Positions 6,670-16,358 of a stretch of DNA of 64,000 bases are shown in pieces (position 1 is the first letter of the stretch; every line of letters begins with the position of its first letter). The DNA is taken from the NCBI RefSeq assembly GCF_030542105.1, contig NZ_JAUOFB010000001.1, positions 62,001 through 126,000 on the forward strand, in the 5' to 3' direction. A program made the translations under genes and the position numbers. This DNA is from Hymenobacter sp. BT730. Its GTDB lineage: Bacteria > Bacteroidota > Bacteroidia > Cytophagales > Hymenobacteraceae. The notes under the pieces are model-generated. The model searched no databases and was not told where the DNA came from. It saw only the letters and a list, made by a program, of their open reading frames with translations.

Positions 6670-9453
6670 ATGCCCCAGTTCTATCGGATAGTAATCCTGT
6701 TCATTTTCTGCAGCGGGTTGTTGTGGCCCTGCTACGGGCAGCAGCCAACGGGAGGCGTGGTGAGCGGCACCTACACGCGCGTGCCGTTTGCGGAGTTTAT
6801 CCGGCAGCTGGAAACCCAGACGAGCTACCATTTCTACTATGACCCCGCCGAGACAGACAGCCTGACGATAACGGCCACCCTGCCCGCGCAGCCCCTGGCA
6901 CAGGCGTTGGAGCAGGCCCTACAAGGCACCCATCTGCAGTTTGTGCTGGATGCGGCAGAAAAGCGCGTATTTATTGTGGGCAGCCCCGCCGTGCTGGCTA
7001 CCCTGCCCGACAGCTTTTTCCAGCCCCCCACGGCCGAACAAACCGCCAAGGAACCCACGGCCAATCCGGCCGAAAGAAGCACCGGTCGGGTTGCCAGCGT
7101 GAGTACCTCAGAGCTTAAACTCTACGAAATAGGACCAGCAGGGGGCGCGCTGGCCAGCGGCAAGGCCACGGTGGCCGGCCACGTACGGGAGCAAGCTTCC
7201 GGCGAGCCGGTCATTGGCGCCACGGTGTACGTGGAAGCCCTGAACACAGGCACCAGCACCGACCAGTATGGCTACTACTCCCTCACCCTGCCCGTAGGCC
7301 GCCATGAGCTGCGGGTGCGCGGCATCGGCATCAAAAACACCCGCCGCCAGCTGGTTTTGCGGGGAAACGGCAAGCTGGATATTGAAACCGAGGAAGATAT
7401 TATTCCGCTGAAGGAAGTGGTGATTGAGGCCGAGAAGGACAAAAACGTGTCGGGCATGCAGATGGGCCTGGAGAAGCTCGATATCAAGACCATGCGGCAG
7501 GTGCCCACGGCTTTCGGGGAAACCGATATTCTGCGGGTGGTGCTCACGCTGCCGGGGGTGAAATCGGTAGGCGAAGGCAACACGGGGCTGAACGTGCGCG
7601 GCGGCACGGCCGACCAGAACCTGATTCTGTTCAACGACGCGGTTATCTACAATCCTTCCCACCTGTTTGGCTTCTTTTCGGCCTTTAATCCGGATATTCT
7701 GCAGGGCGTGGAGCTGTATAAAAGCGCTATTCCGGCCAAATATGGCGGGCGTTTGTCGTCGGTGCTGGATATTACCACCCGGGACGGCAACAAGAAGAAG
7801 TTCGCGGGGTCGGGTGGTATTGGCCCGCTTACCAGTCGCCTGACCCTGGAAGGCCCGCTGGTGAAAGACAAAAGCGCGTTTATCCTGAGCGGGCGCAGCA
7901 GCTATTCCGACTGGTTGCTGCACCTGCTGCCTGGTAAAACTTTCCAGGAAAGCTCAGCTTCGTTTTATGATCTGGCCGCGCACATCAGCCACTCGTTTTC
8001 CGACAAAAACACGCTCTACGTAACCGGCTACCGCAGTGCCGATAAGTTTCAGCTGGCCAGTGATACTGCCTACCGCTACCACAACCAAAGCGCCAGCCTG
8101 AAGTGGCGGCATTCTTTCAGCAACAAGCTCTACGGCGTATTTACCGGCACCCTTTCGCAATACGCCTACAACATTACCAGCGAGCGGGACCCGGCCACTG
8201 CTTCCCGGCTGACCTATGATATTGGACAGTACAATGTGCTGGCCGATTTCAGCTACTTCCCCAACGCGCAGCACACGGTGGATTTCGGCATCAGCTCCCT
8301 GCTTTATAACATTGCGCCGGGCAGCCTTAAACCCTTTGGGGCGGAGTCATTGGTGAAGCCCAATGTGCTGCCGCAGGAACAGGCCCTGGAAAGTGCCATC
8401 TACGCTTCTGACCGGTTTGATATCACGCCGCGCCTGTCGGTTTCAATGGGTTTGCGCTACTCCCTGTACAATGCGCTGGGCCCGCACGACGTGTACCACT
8501 ACCGGCCGGGTAGCTCCAAATCTACTACCACCATTACCGACACCGTGCGGTACACGTCGGGCCAGGTGCTGGCCACCTATCATGGGCCGGAATACCGGTT
8601 TTCTACCCGCTACACGCTCACCGACCACTCTTCCGTAAAACTCAGCTACAACCGCACCCGCCAGTATATTCATCTGCTGTCGAACACGGTATCAGTGTCG
8701 CCGACGGATATCTGGAAGCTGAGCGACTACCACATCCGCCCGCAGGTGGGCAACCAGGTATCGGCAGGGTACTATCATAACCTCAAAGCCAACACCATTG
8801 AAACCTCAGTAGAGGTGTATTACAAAGCCACCCGCGACTTTGTGGATTACAAGGGCGGCGCCACGCTCCTGCTCAACCGCCATCTGGAAACCGATGTGGT
8901 AAATGCCGTGGGCAAAGCGTATGGGGTGGAAGTGCTGGTGCGTAAGCTCACGGGCAAGCTGAATGGGTGGGTGAGCTATACCTATTCCCGCGCCCTGGTG
9001 AAGGTAGATGAAGGCCCCGTGGCCGACCGGGTGAATGGGGGCAGCTACTACCCCAGCAACTTCGACAAGCCCCACGACCTGACCCTGATTGGCAACTACC
9101 GCTTCAGTAGGCGCGTGAGCACCTCGCTCAACCTCACGTACAGCACCGGGCGGCCCATTACGCTGCCCCTGGCCACGTACTATTCCGGCGGGGCCGAGCG
9201 GGTGTACTACTCCGAGCGCAACGCCTACCGCGTGCCCGACTACTACCGCGCCGACTTTGCCCTGAACCTGGAAGGCAACCATAAAGTGCGCAAGCTGGCC
9301 CATAGCTCCTGGACGCTGGGCGTGTATAACCTGACCGGGCGCGACAACCCGTTTTCGGTGTATTTCAAAACCGTAAACGGACAGATTAAAGGCTATAAGC
9401 TGGCCGTTTTCGCCCACCCGATTCCGTCTATCACTTACAACTTCCGGTTTTAG
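6670..9453 (+). CDS. TonB-dependent receptor with STN and carboxypeptidase-regulatory-like domains
   Basis: A 927-residue outer membrane protein. The order is: signal peptide (to about 24), STN/secretin-like domain (about 30-105), linker, carboxypeptidase-regulatory-like Ig fold (about 165-245, with ASGEPVIGATVYVEAL and STDQYGYYSLTLP), plug domain (about 265-390, with GGTADQNLILFNDAVIYNP and KYGGRLSSVLDI), then a 22-strand-type barrel ending in the aromatic residue of YNFRF. An STN domain usually contacts a FecR-type anti-sigma factor, yet no fecI/fecR pair is present here. The receptor is followed after 12 nt by a DUF4249 lipoprotein. Together they resemble a SusCD-like pair; the substrate is unknown. 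Confidence 0.95.
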   Translation: MPQFYRIVILFIFCSGLLWPCYGQQPTGGVVSGTYTRVPFAEFIRQLETQTSYHFYYDPAETDSLTITATLPAQPLAQALEQALQGTHLQFVLDAAEKRVFIVGSPAVLATLPDSFFQPPTAEQTAKEPTANPAERSTGRVASVSTSELKLYEIGPAGGALASGKATVAGHVREQASGEPVIGATVYVEALNTGTSTDQYGYYSLTLPVGRHELRVRGIGIKNTRRQLVLRGNGKLDIETEEDIIPLKEVVIEAEKDKNVSGMQMGLEKLDIKTMRQVPTAFGETDILRVVLTLPGVKSVGEGNTGLNVRGGTADQNLILFNDAVIYNPSHLFGFFSAFNPDILQGVELYKSAIPAKYGGRLSSVLDITTRDGNKKKFAGSGGIGPLTSRLTLEGPLVKDKSAFILSGRSSYSDWLLHLLPGKTFQESSASFYDLAAHISHSFSDKNTLYVTGYRSADKFQLASDTAYRYHNQSASLKWRHSFSNKLYGVFTGTLSQYAYNITSERDPATASRLTYDIGQYNVLADFSYFPNAQHTVDFGISSLLYNIAPGSLKPFGAESLVKPNVLPQEQALESAIYASDRFDITPRLSVSMGLRYSLYNALGPHDVYHYRPGSSKSTTTITDTVRYTSGQVLATYHGPEYRFSTRYTLTDHSSVKLSYNRTRQYIHLLSNTVSVSPTDIWKLSDYHIRPQVGNQVSAGYYHNLKANTIETSVEVYYKATRDFVDYKGGATLLLNRHLETDVVNAVGKAYGVEVLVRKLTGKLNGWVSYTYSRALVKVDEGPVADRVNGGSYYPSNFDKPHDLTLIGNYRFSRRVSTSLNLTYSTGRPITLPLATYYSGGAERVYYSERNAYRVPDYYRADFALNLEGNHKVRKLAHSSWTLGVYNLTGRDNPFSVYFKTVNGQIKGYKLAVFAHPIPSITYNFRF

Positions 9454-9465
9454 CAGCTAGCTGAT

Positions 9466-10623
9466 ATGTGTGTTTGGAAGAAGCTTTTCTGTTGGGTACT
9501 GCTGCCGCTACTGGCCAGTTGCGTTACGCCATTTGAGCCGGAGGTACTGAATGAGCCCGTCACGATTCTGGTGGTGAACGGCTATATCAACAGCGGCGGC
9601 GTTACCACTATCACGCTGTCCCGCACGCGCAACCTGGCCGTGCAGGAGCCCTACCAGCCCGAAACCCAGGCCTCGCTGGCTATTGAGGATGACGCGGGCA
9701 CGCGCTGGCCGCTGCAAGAAGGCGCTCCGGGCACCTATGTGTCGGAAAGCCTGCAGCTGCCAGCGGGCCAGCAATACCACCTCCGCATTCAGACGCAGAG
9801 TGGCCGGCGCTACGCTTCTGAGTTTGTGCCCCTCAAGCCCGCACCACCCATCGATTCGTTGTCCGGGCGCATAGAGGCCGATGGGCTGCAGTTCTACCTG
9901 AGCGCCCACGACGATGTCGGCCGCACGCAGTACTACCGCTGGGAGTACGCCGAAACCTGGGAGTTTACTTCCGGCGCCTGGAGCCGACTGGAAAAACAGA
10001 TTGGGGATACGCTACTCCCGCGCACCGATGATATTTACCATTGCTGGCGCACAGAAAACTCTACCGCCGTGTACACAGCCACCACCGTTCCGCTGAGCCG
10101 GGATGCCGTGCTGGATTATAGGCTGCTGCTGATTCCGCCTACCTCCAGCCGGCTGCGGTTTAAGTACAGCCTATTGGTGCGGCAGTTTGCTCTTACCGAA
10201 GCCGAGTTTCAGTACTGGGAAGCCCTCAAAAAGAACTCTCAGAATATTGGCGGGCTCTTCGACCCCTTACCCAGCCAGCTGACCGGCAATGTGCACAGCG
10301 AAACCAATACTACGGAGCCGGTGCTGGGCTACGTAGGAGCCGGCACGGTGGCGGAGAAGCGGATTTTCATTGATAACAACAGCCTGCCCCCTACCTGGTC
10401 TCTCCGCAACGAGGGCTATGAAGGGTGCATGCTTTTGGATACCATTTTCAAAAAAGATGCCTCCTTCAACCTTGCTTTATTTTTCTCTGATCCGAATCTA
10501 CGGCTTCCGGTAGGGCCGGTCACCGACAGAGCAGGCAACCTGCTGGGCTACACCTATCAAACCACCGCCTGTGTGGATTGCCGTTTGCGCGGCACCAACA
10601 GCAAACCCAGCTTCTGGCCCTAA
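9466..10623 (+). CDS. DUF4249 outer membrane lipoprotein
   Basis: A 385-residue lipoprotein. The signal peptide ends LLASC (Cys19), followed by the typical N-terminal beta-rich region (VTILVVNGYINSGG, then TITLSRTRNL). The C-terminal Cys cluster, ACVDCRLRGTNSKPSFW, is the recognisable end of DUF4249. Genes of this family almost always follow a TonB-dependent receptor in Bacteroidota and are thought to be its surface or periplasmic partner, much as SusD partners SusC. Here the spacing is 12 nt after the receptor and 45 nt before the MG2/plug gene. The transported ligand is unknown. Confidence 0.93.
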   Translation: MCVWKKLFCWVLLPLLASCVTPFEPEVLNEPVTILVVNGYINSGGVTTITLSRTRNLAVQEPYQPETQASLAIEDDAGTRWPLQEGAPGTYVSESLQLPAGQQYHLRIQTQSGRRYASEFVPLKPAPPIDSLSGRIEADGLQFYLSAHDDVGRTQYYRWEYAETWEFTSGAWSRLEKQIGDTLLPRTDDIYHCWRTENSTAVYTATTVPLSRDAVLDYRLLLIPPTSSRLRFKYSLLVRQFALTEAEFQYWEALKKNSQNIGGLFDPLPSQLTGNVHSETNTTEPVLGYVGAGTVAEKRIFIDNNSLPPTWSLRNEGYEGCMLLDTIFKKDASFNLALFFSDPNLRLPVGPVTDRAGNLLGYTYQTTACVDCRLRGTNSKPSFWP

Positions 10624-10668
10624 TCAGTAAGAGTAGCCTTGTTGCTGCTTTACCCTTTGGTAAACCCT

Positions 10669-13086
10669 ATGTCTGTTCAAGCTTTTATTCGCACCGTATG
10701 CTTTGGGGTCATCGGGCTCTGCCTGAGTGCCGTAGGGCTGGTGCGGGCACAGTCGCCGGCGGATACCTTGCGCCAGCAGTTTATGCGCTACCAGCAGCAG
10801 GCAGTGCAGGAGAAGTTGTTTCTGCACCTTGACCGGCCAACTTATCTGAGTGGGGAGATGATGTGGTTTAAGGTGTATGTGGTGGATGGAACCTACGCCC
10901 GGCCACTGCCGCTGAGCAGCGTGGCCTATGTAGAAGTACTGGATAAGGCCCAGCAGCCGGTTTTACAGGGAAAAGTACCGCTGCAAAAAGCCACCGGGCA
11001 GGGCTCTTTTCTGCTGCCGGCCACGCTGCTTTCGGGGCAGTATACGGTGCGGGCCTACACCAGCTGGATGAAAAATTTCGGGCCGGAGTTTTACTTCCAG
11101 CAGCCGGTTGCCATCCTCAACACCTTGCGGCCATCGGGTACAGTAGCGGCCTCCGACACGGCGGGATACGATGTGCAGTTCTTTCCCGAAGGTGGCCATT
11201 TGGTGAAAAATCTACCCGGCAAAGTAGCTTTTAAGGTGCTGGACAAAAGCGGCCGCAGCCTCGCGGCCACGGGCTCCGTGTTGGATGCGCAGGACAAGGC
11301 GGTGGCCGCCTTCCAAACCCTCCGGTTTGGAATGGGCAGCTTTTCCTTCACGCCCACCGGTTCTGGCCAGGCTTATACGGCAGTACTGACCCTCAGCAAT
11401 GGTCAGCGCCTGACCCGCCGCCTGCCAGCCGTGCAGGAAGCGGGCTATGTGCTGCACCTGGAAGAAACCAGCAGCCAGCAACTGACCCTCACCGTGCAGG
11501 CTTCTTCAGCAGTTGGGCCAGAAACTATTCTGCTACTGGGCCAGGCCCGGCATCAATTGCTGCTTACAGCGCAGGCCCCGCTGGTTGCAGGGCGGGCGGT
11601 ATTCACAGTAAACCGGGAAAAGTTGGCAGAAGGCATCTCCCATTTCACCGTTTTTAATACGCGCCACCAACCCTTGTGTGAGCGGCTGTATTTCCGCCAG
11701 CCCCAGCAACAATTGGTTATCAGCGCCCAAACGGATAAGCCGCAGTATGCCAGCCGGGAGAAAGTAGCCTTACAGCTAAAAACGGTGCTCTCCACCGGGC
11801 AGGCAGTCCCGGCAAATCTCTCGGTGGCCGTATACCGCCTCGATTCGCTTTCTGCGGCCGCCGTACCCAGCTTTAACAGCTACCTGTGGCTAACTTCCGA
11901 TTTAAAAGGTGCCGTTGAGCAGCCGGCCTATTACCTTACTGCTACCGGCCCGGAAGTGGCTGCCGCCGCCGATAATCTGATGCTGACGCACGGCTGGAGC
12001 CGGTTTAGCTGGGACAAGGTACTGGCCTCGACCCCGCTGCGGTTTGAGTTTCCGCCGGAGCTGCGCGGCCACCTGGTGCAAGCCCGGGTGCAGCACAGCG
12101 GCACCGGGCAGCCTGTGTCTGGTCTCACCACTTATCTGGCTTCGCCCAGCCGCACTACCCGGGTGTTTAACTCCGTGAGTGGGGCTGATGGTCGGATTCA
12201 GTTTGAGGTAAATGGTCTGTATGGCCTCCGTGACCTGGTACTGCAAGCCAATACGCAGCAGGACAGCATGTACCGCTGCGAGATTCTGAATCCGTTTTCG
12301 CAGCGTTTTATGACGCCCCCATCTGGCCGGTTACCCATTTTCAGCTCCTATTTTCGGGCCGATATAGCCCGGCGGCATCAGCAGGTGCAGCTTCAGAACG
12401 CTTACTCCCGCCACCACCCCAACCAATACCGCCTGCTCACGCCTACCGATACCCTGGCATTCTATGGCCAGCCCGATGAGCGCTACCGCCTGGACGATTT
12501 CACACGCTTCAAGGTGCTGGAAGAGGTTCTGCGGGAGTACGTGGTGGGTGTGAAAGTCCGTATTCGGAAAGACGGCTTCCATTTCACCGTTTCCGACAAG
12601 GTGAACCGCACCATTTTCACCGGTCCACCACTGGTGCTGCTGGATGGGGTGCCCGTCTTCAACACCAACAGGCTGATGGCCATGGACCCGCTCCGCATTC
12701 AGAAGCTGGAAGTAGTAGACAGCCGCTACATGCAGGGCAGGCTGATGTACAATGGAATTGTAAGCTTCACCACCTACAAAGGCAACCTGGAAGGCTTTCA
12801 GCTGGACCCGCAGGCCCTGGTGCAGGAGTACGAAGCCCTGCAGCAACCCCGCGAATTCTACGCCCCACGCTACGATACGCCCCAGGAAAAGCAAAGCCGC
12901 CTGCCCGATTTGCGCAACCTGCTGTACTGGAACCCTAACGTCAACACGACCAATTTGCAGGGCGAGACGCTTTCCTTCTACACCTCAGACCAGCGCGGAC
13001 GCTACCTGGTGGTAGTGCAGGGGCTCACGGAAGCCGGAATGGCGGGCACGGGCAGCTGTACCTTTGAGGTGAATCCGGCCTTATAA
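10669..13086 (+). CDS. MG2-like and plug-like domain protein
   Basis: An 805-residue exported protein. A signal peptide (to about 27, LVRAQ) is followed by an alpha-2-macroglobulin MG2-like opening: EKLFLHLDRPTYLSGEMMWFK (key residues D and Y of DRPTY, about 46-58). Several Ig-like repeats follow to about residue 560. The last 180 residues contain a TonB receptor plug-like segment (TGPPLVLLDGVPVFN, then IQKLEVVDSRY and a tail NGIVSFTTYKG), but no barrel follows. Such proteins recur beside TonB/DUF4249 pairs. The start at 10669 puts the signal peptide first; the in-frame upstream extension has no signal. The plug-like end may touch the receptor or seal a channel; this is inference. Confidence 0.85.
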   Translation: MSVQAFIRTVCFGVIGLCLSAVGLVRAQSPADTLRQQFMRYQQQAVQEKLFLHLDRPTYLSGEMMWFKVYVVDGTYARPLPLSSVAYVEVLDKAQQPVLQGKVPLQKATGQGSFLLPATLLSGQYTVRAYTSWMKNFGPEFYFQQPVAILNTLRPSGTVAASDTAGYDVQFFPEGGHLVKNLPGKVAFKVLDKSGRSLAATGSVLDAQDKAVAAFQTLRFGMGSFSFTPTGSGQAYTAVLTLSNGQRLTRRLPAVQEAGYVLHLEETSSQQLTLTVQASSAVGPETILLLGQARHQLLLTAQAPLVAGRAVFTVNREKLAEGISHFTVFNTRHQPLCERLYFRQPQQQLVISAQTDKPQYASREKVALQLKTVLSTGQAVPANLSVAVYRLDSLSAAAVPSFNSYLWLTSDLKGAVEQPAYYLTATGPEVAAAADNLMLTHGWSRFSWDKVLASTPLRFEFPPELRGHLVQARVQHSGTGQPVSGLTTYLASPSRTTRVFNSVSGADGRIQFEVNGLYGLRDLVLQANTQQDSMYRCEILNPFSQRFMTPPSGRLPIFSSYFRADIARRHQQVQLQNAYSRHHPNQYRLLTPTDTLAFYGQPDERYRLDDFTRFKVLEEVLREYVVGVKVRIRKDGFHFTVSDKVNRTIFTGPPLVLLDGVPVFNTNRLMAMDPLRIQKLEVVDSRYMQGRLMYNGIVSFTTYKGNLEGFQLDPQALVQEYEALQQPREFYAPRYDTPQEKQSRLPDLRNLLYWNPNVNTTNLQGETLSFYTSDQRGRYLVVVQGLTEAGMAGTGSCTFEVNPAL

Positions 13087-13308
13087 ACGGCCTTTCTCCC
13101 CAACCTCTCTGCCCGAAAACCGGTTATACCAAGAGTGATGCTTGGCTAGCCAGTGCCCCAATCTGCACGTAATAGGAGCAGCATATCTTGTCAAATCTAC
13201 CGACCGCCGCAAGACCAGAACTGCGCGGGCCCCTCTATCTTCGTCTATCTGGCTGGCCGGTTAGCTTCCGTTTTTCCGGCCCGCTCACTTCCGTACCTTC
13301 GCTGCCCT

Positions 13309-16179
13309 ATGTCCGACGCCTCTGCCACCCCTCAGCACCATAAGCTTTTCCTGCTCGACGCTTTTGCCCTGATTTACCGCGCCCACTTTGCCTTCAGCAA
13401 AAACCCGCGCGTGAACTCCAAGGGCCTGAATACCGGGGCCATTCTGGGCTTCACCAATACTCTGGTGGAGGTACTGCAAAAGGAGAAACCCACGCACATT
13501 GGGGTGGCTTTCGATGCCCAGAAAAAGACTTTCCGCCACGAACAGTTTGCCGAGTATAAAGCCCAGCGCCAGGCCATGCCAGAGGACATTGGGCTGGCTA
13601 TTCCATACATCAAAAAAATCATCAAGGCCTTCAACATTCCCATTCTGATGGTGGATGGGTTTGAAGCTGATGATGTGATAGGCACGCTTGCCCTGCGCGC
13701 CGAGCAGCAGGGCTTTGGCGAGGTGTTCATGATGACGCCCGACAAGGACTATTGCCAGCTGGTGACCGACTGCGTGAAGATTTACCGTCCGGCCTTTATG
13801 GGCAACTCCGCTGAGGTCCTGGACGTGCAGCACGTGTTGCAGCGCTTCGAGATTGAACGTGTGGAGCAGGTTATTGACATTCTGGGCCTGCAGGGTGACG
13901 CCTCCGACAACATCCCCGGCATTCCCGGCATCGGCGACAAAACCGCCAAAAAGCTGATTCAGGAGTTCGGTTCGGTGGAAAACCTGATTGCTAATGTGGA
14001 TAAGCTCAAGGGCAAGCTGCAGGAAAACGTGCGCAACTTCGCCGAGCAGGGCCTTATGAGCAAGGAACTGGCCACCATTCACCTGGATGTGCCCATTGAG
14101 TTCCACGAGGAAAACCTTCGCCTGGAACAGCCCAACGCGGAGGAGCTGAGCAAACTGTTTGATGAGCTGGAATTCCGGCAGCTGGCCGCCCGCGTGCTGG
14201 GTGGAGGCAATGGCCCGGCTACCAGCACGCCGCCCCCACGCGGTGCCCGTCGCCCCAGCGTACCCGCCGGGCAAGGCTCCTTGTTTGACGCGGCGGTGGC
14301 CGTGGCAGCGGAAGAAGGCGAAACCGGCAGCCTGGGTGCCCCCGCCGGTCCGCGCCGCCAGCTGGCCGATGTGCCCCATCAGTACCACCTCATCGATACC
14401 CCCGAGCTGCGCCGCGAGCTGCTCAAGTTCCTGCTGCTGCAAAAGGAAGTCAGCTTCGATACCGAAACCACCGGGCTGGACACCATGACTGCGCGCCTGG
14501 TAGGCCTTTCTTTCTGCTGGCTGCCCGGCGAGGCGTATTATGTGCCCGTTCCGCACGACGACCACGCCGCAGCGCAAAAGCTGGTGGACGAGTTCCGCCC
14601 CTTCTTTGATGCTGAGCAGATTGTGAAAATCGGCCAGAACATCAAGTACGACCTTACCATTCTGAAGCATTACGGGGTGGAGATGAAAGGCCAGTTATTT
14701 GATACCATGCTGGCCCACTACCTGCTGGAGCCCGACATGCGCCATAGCATGGACGTGCTGGCCGAAACCTACCTGCACTACACACCCGTCCCCATTACGG
14801 CCCTCATCGGCTCTAAAGGCAAGAATCAGAAAACCATGGCCGATATTCCGCCGGCCGAGGTGAAGGACTACGCCTGCGAAGACGCCGACGTGACCCTGCA
14901 GCTCAAGCACTATCTACAGCCCAAATTGGAGGCAGTGGGCTTGCTGAAGCTACTGAATGAGGTAGAAAATCCGCTGGTGCCCGTGCTGGCCGCCATTGAG
15001 TACGAAGGCGTAAAGATTGACAGCGCCGCCATGGGCGAGTACTCGGCGCAGCTGCAGGGCTACATTACCGAGCTGGAAGGGCAGATTTTTGCCGAAGCCG
15101 GCCAGTCGTTTAACATTGGCTCGCCCAAGCAACTGGGCGAGGTGCTGTTTGATAAAATGGGCCTGGGTGGCGGCAAAATCAAGAAAACCAAAACCGGGCA
15201 GTACGCCACCGGCGAGGAAATTCTGAGCGTGCTGGCCGCCGATGCGCCCATTGCCGCCCTAATTCTGGAGCACCGCCAGCTTACCAAGCTGCGCAGCACG
15301 TACGTAGAAGCCCTACCCCAGCTGGTGTGTGAGCTGGATGGCCGCGTGCATACGTCCTTCAATCAGGCTGTAACCGCCACCGGCCGCCTGAGCAGCACCA
15401 ACCCCAACCTGCAGAACATTCCCATTCGCACGGAAAAGGGCCGCGAAATCCGCAAAGCCTTTGTGCCACGCGACGAAAACCACGTGCTGCTGGCCGCCGA
15501 CTACTCCCAGATTGAGCTGCGCATCATGGCCGATTTTTCGGGCGACAAAACCATGATTGAGTCGTTCCGCCAAGGACTAGATATTCATGCCAGCACGGCC
15601 AGCAAGGTGTTTAAAGTGCCGCTGGACCAGGTAGATGGCGAGATGCGCCGCCGGGCCAAGATGGTCAATTTTGGCATTATCTACGGTATTTCGGCTTTCG
15701 GGCTGGCGCAGCGCCTAGGCATTTCCCGCAAGGAAGCCACTGATATTATTGAAGCCTATTTCACGGAGTTTTCCTCCGTGAAGCAGTTCATGGATGACAG
15801 CATCAACCGCGCCCGGGAGCTGGAGTATGCCGAAACCCTACTGGGCCGCCGCCGCTACCTGCGCGACATCAACTCCCGCAACGCCACTCTACGCGGCTAC
15901 ACGGAACGCAACGCCATTAACGCCCCCATCCAGGGCACCGCGGCCGACATCATTAAGAAGGCTATGATTAACATTCATCACTGGCTGCTGGAAGAAAAGC
16001 TGGGCACCAAGATGATCCTGCAGGTACACGACGAATTGGTGTTCGATGCTGTGAAAGAGGAAGTGGAATACATCACCCCCAAAATCAAGGAGCTCATGAC
16101 TACGGCGCTGCTGTTGCCCCACGGCGTGCCCATGGAGGTAGAAGTAGGCACCGGCAGCAATTGGTTGCAGGCCCATTAA
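13309..16179 (+). CDS. polA: DNA polymerase I with 5' nuclease and proofreading domains
   Basis: A 956-residue DNA polymerase I. The 5' nuclease domain spans about 1-300 (LLDAFALIYRAHF, DKDYCQLV). The 3'-5' exonuclease spans about 345-540 and keeps its metal ligands (SFDTETTGLD, GQNIKYDLTILK, YACEDADV). The polymerase domain fills the remainder, with motif A ADYSQIELRIMA, motif B RRAKMVNFGIIYG and motif C LQVHDELVFD. All catalytic residues appear present, so repair, gap filling and primer removal are expected. A linker between the two nuclease domains contains QGSLFD (322-327), which resembles a sliding-clamp binding motif. The start at 13309 is the family start; a -7-like TACCTTCG lies at 13294-13301. 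Confidence 0.98.
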   Translation: MSDASATPQHHKLFLLDAFALIYRAHFAFSKNPRVNSKGLNTGAILGFTNTLVEVLQKEKPTHIGVAFDAQKKTFRHEQFAEYKAQRQAMPEDIGLAIPYIKKIIKAFNIPILMVDGFEADDVIGTLALRAEQQGFGEVFMMTPDKDYCQLVTDCVKIYRPAFMGNSAEVLDVQHVLQRFEIERVEQVIDILGLQGDASDNIPGIPGIGDKTAKKLIQEFGSVENLIANVDKLKGKLQENVRNFAEQGLMSKELATIHLDVPIEFHEENLRLEQPNAEELSKLFDELEFRQLAARVLGGGNGPATSTPPPRGARRPSVPAGQGSLFDAAVAVAAEEGETGSLGAPAGPRRQLADVPHQYHLIDTPELRRELLKFLLLQKEVSFDTETTGLDTMTARLVGLSFCWLPGEAYYVPVPHDDHAAAQKLVDEFRPFFDAEQIVKIGQNIKYDLTILKHYGVEMKGQLFDTMLAHYLLEPDMRHSMDVLAETYLHYTPVPITALIGSKGKNQKTMADIPPAEVKDYACEDADVTLQLKHYLQPKLEAVGLLKLLNEVENPLVPVLAAIEYEGVKIDSAAMGEYSAQLQGYITELEGQIFAEAGQSFNIGSPKQLGEVLFDKMGLGGGKIKKTKTGQYATGEEILSVLAADAPIAALILEHRQLTKLRSTYVEALPQLVCELDGRVHTSFNQAVTATGRLSSTNPNLQNIPIRTEKGREIRKAFVPRDENHVLLAADYSQIELRIMADFSGDKTMIESFRQGLDIHASTASKVFKVPLDQVDGEMRRRAKMVNFGIIYGISAFGLAQRLGISRKEATDIIEAYFTEFSSVKQFMDDSINRARELEYAETLLGRRRYLRDINSRNATLRGYTERNAINAPIQGTAADIIKKAMINIHHWLLEEKLGTKMILQVHDELVFDAVKEEVEYITPKIKELMTTALLLPHGVPMEVEVGTGSNWLQAH

Positions 16180-16201
16180 GGAACCGGAATCACACAAAGG
16201 C

Positions 16202-16299
16202 TGTCATCCTGACGCAGGAAGGATCTTCTCCCGCCAGAATATTTGTCGTCACAACGACTTTTACTGGCGGGAGAAGATCCTTCCTGCGTCAGGATAACA
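16202..16299. repeat. long hairpin repeat, copy 2 of a dispersed family
   Basis: Arms at 16202-16237 and 16264-16299 match at 35 of 36 positions, starting TGTCATCCTGA and ending TCAGGATAACA. The loop holds CAACGACT, as in the copy at 1651-1752, while the stem bodies differ. It lies 22 nt after polA and 59 nt before ypdA. It may block or process read-through RNA, but no T-run is present. Confidence 0.87.
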
Positions 16300-16358
16300 T
16301 GTTTTCAGTTGCCTTGGCACATTTTAAACCCTTCTTACCTCTGGCCGGTATTACACCC

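Noticed and set aside
13153..13308. N-terminal extension of polA by 52 codons
   Set aside because: The family starts at MSDASATPQ, and a -7-like box lies just before it.
13285..14670. Long minus-strand open frame (461 codons) opposite polA
   Set aside because: The opposite strand encodes intact DNA polymerase I domains; the antisense translation is low in structure and has no family.
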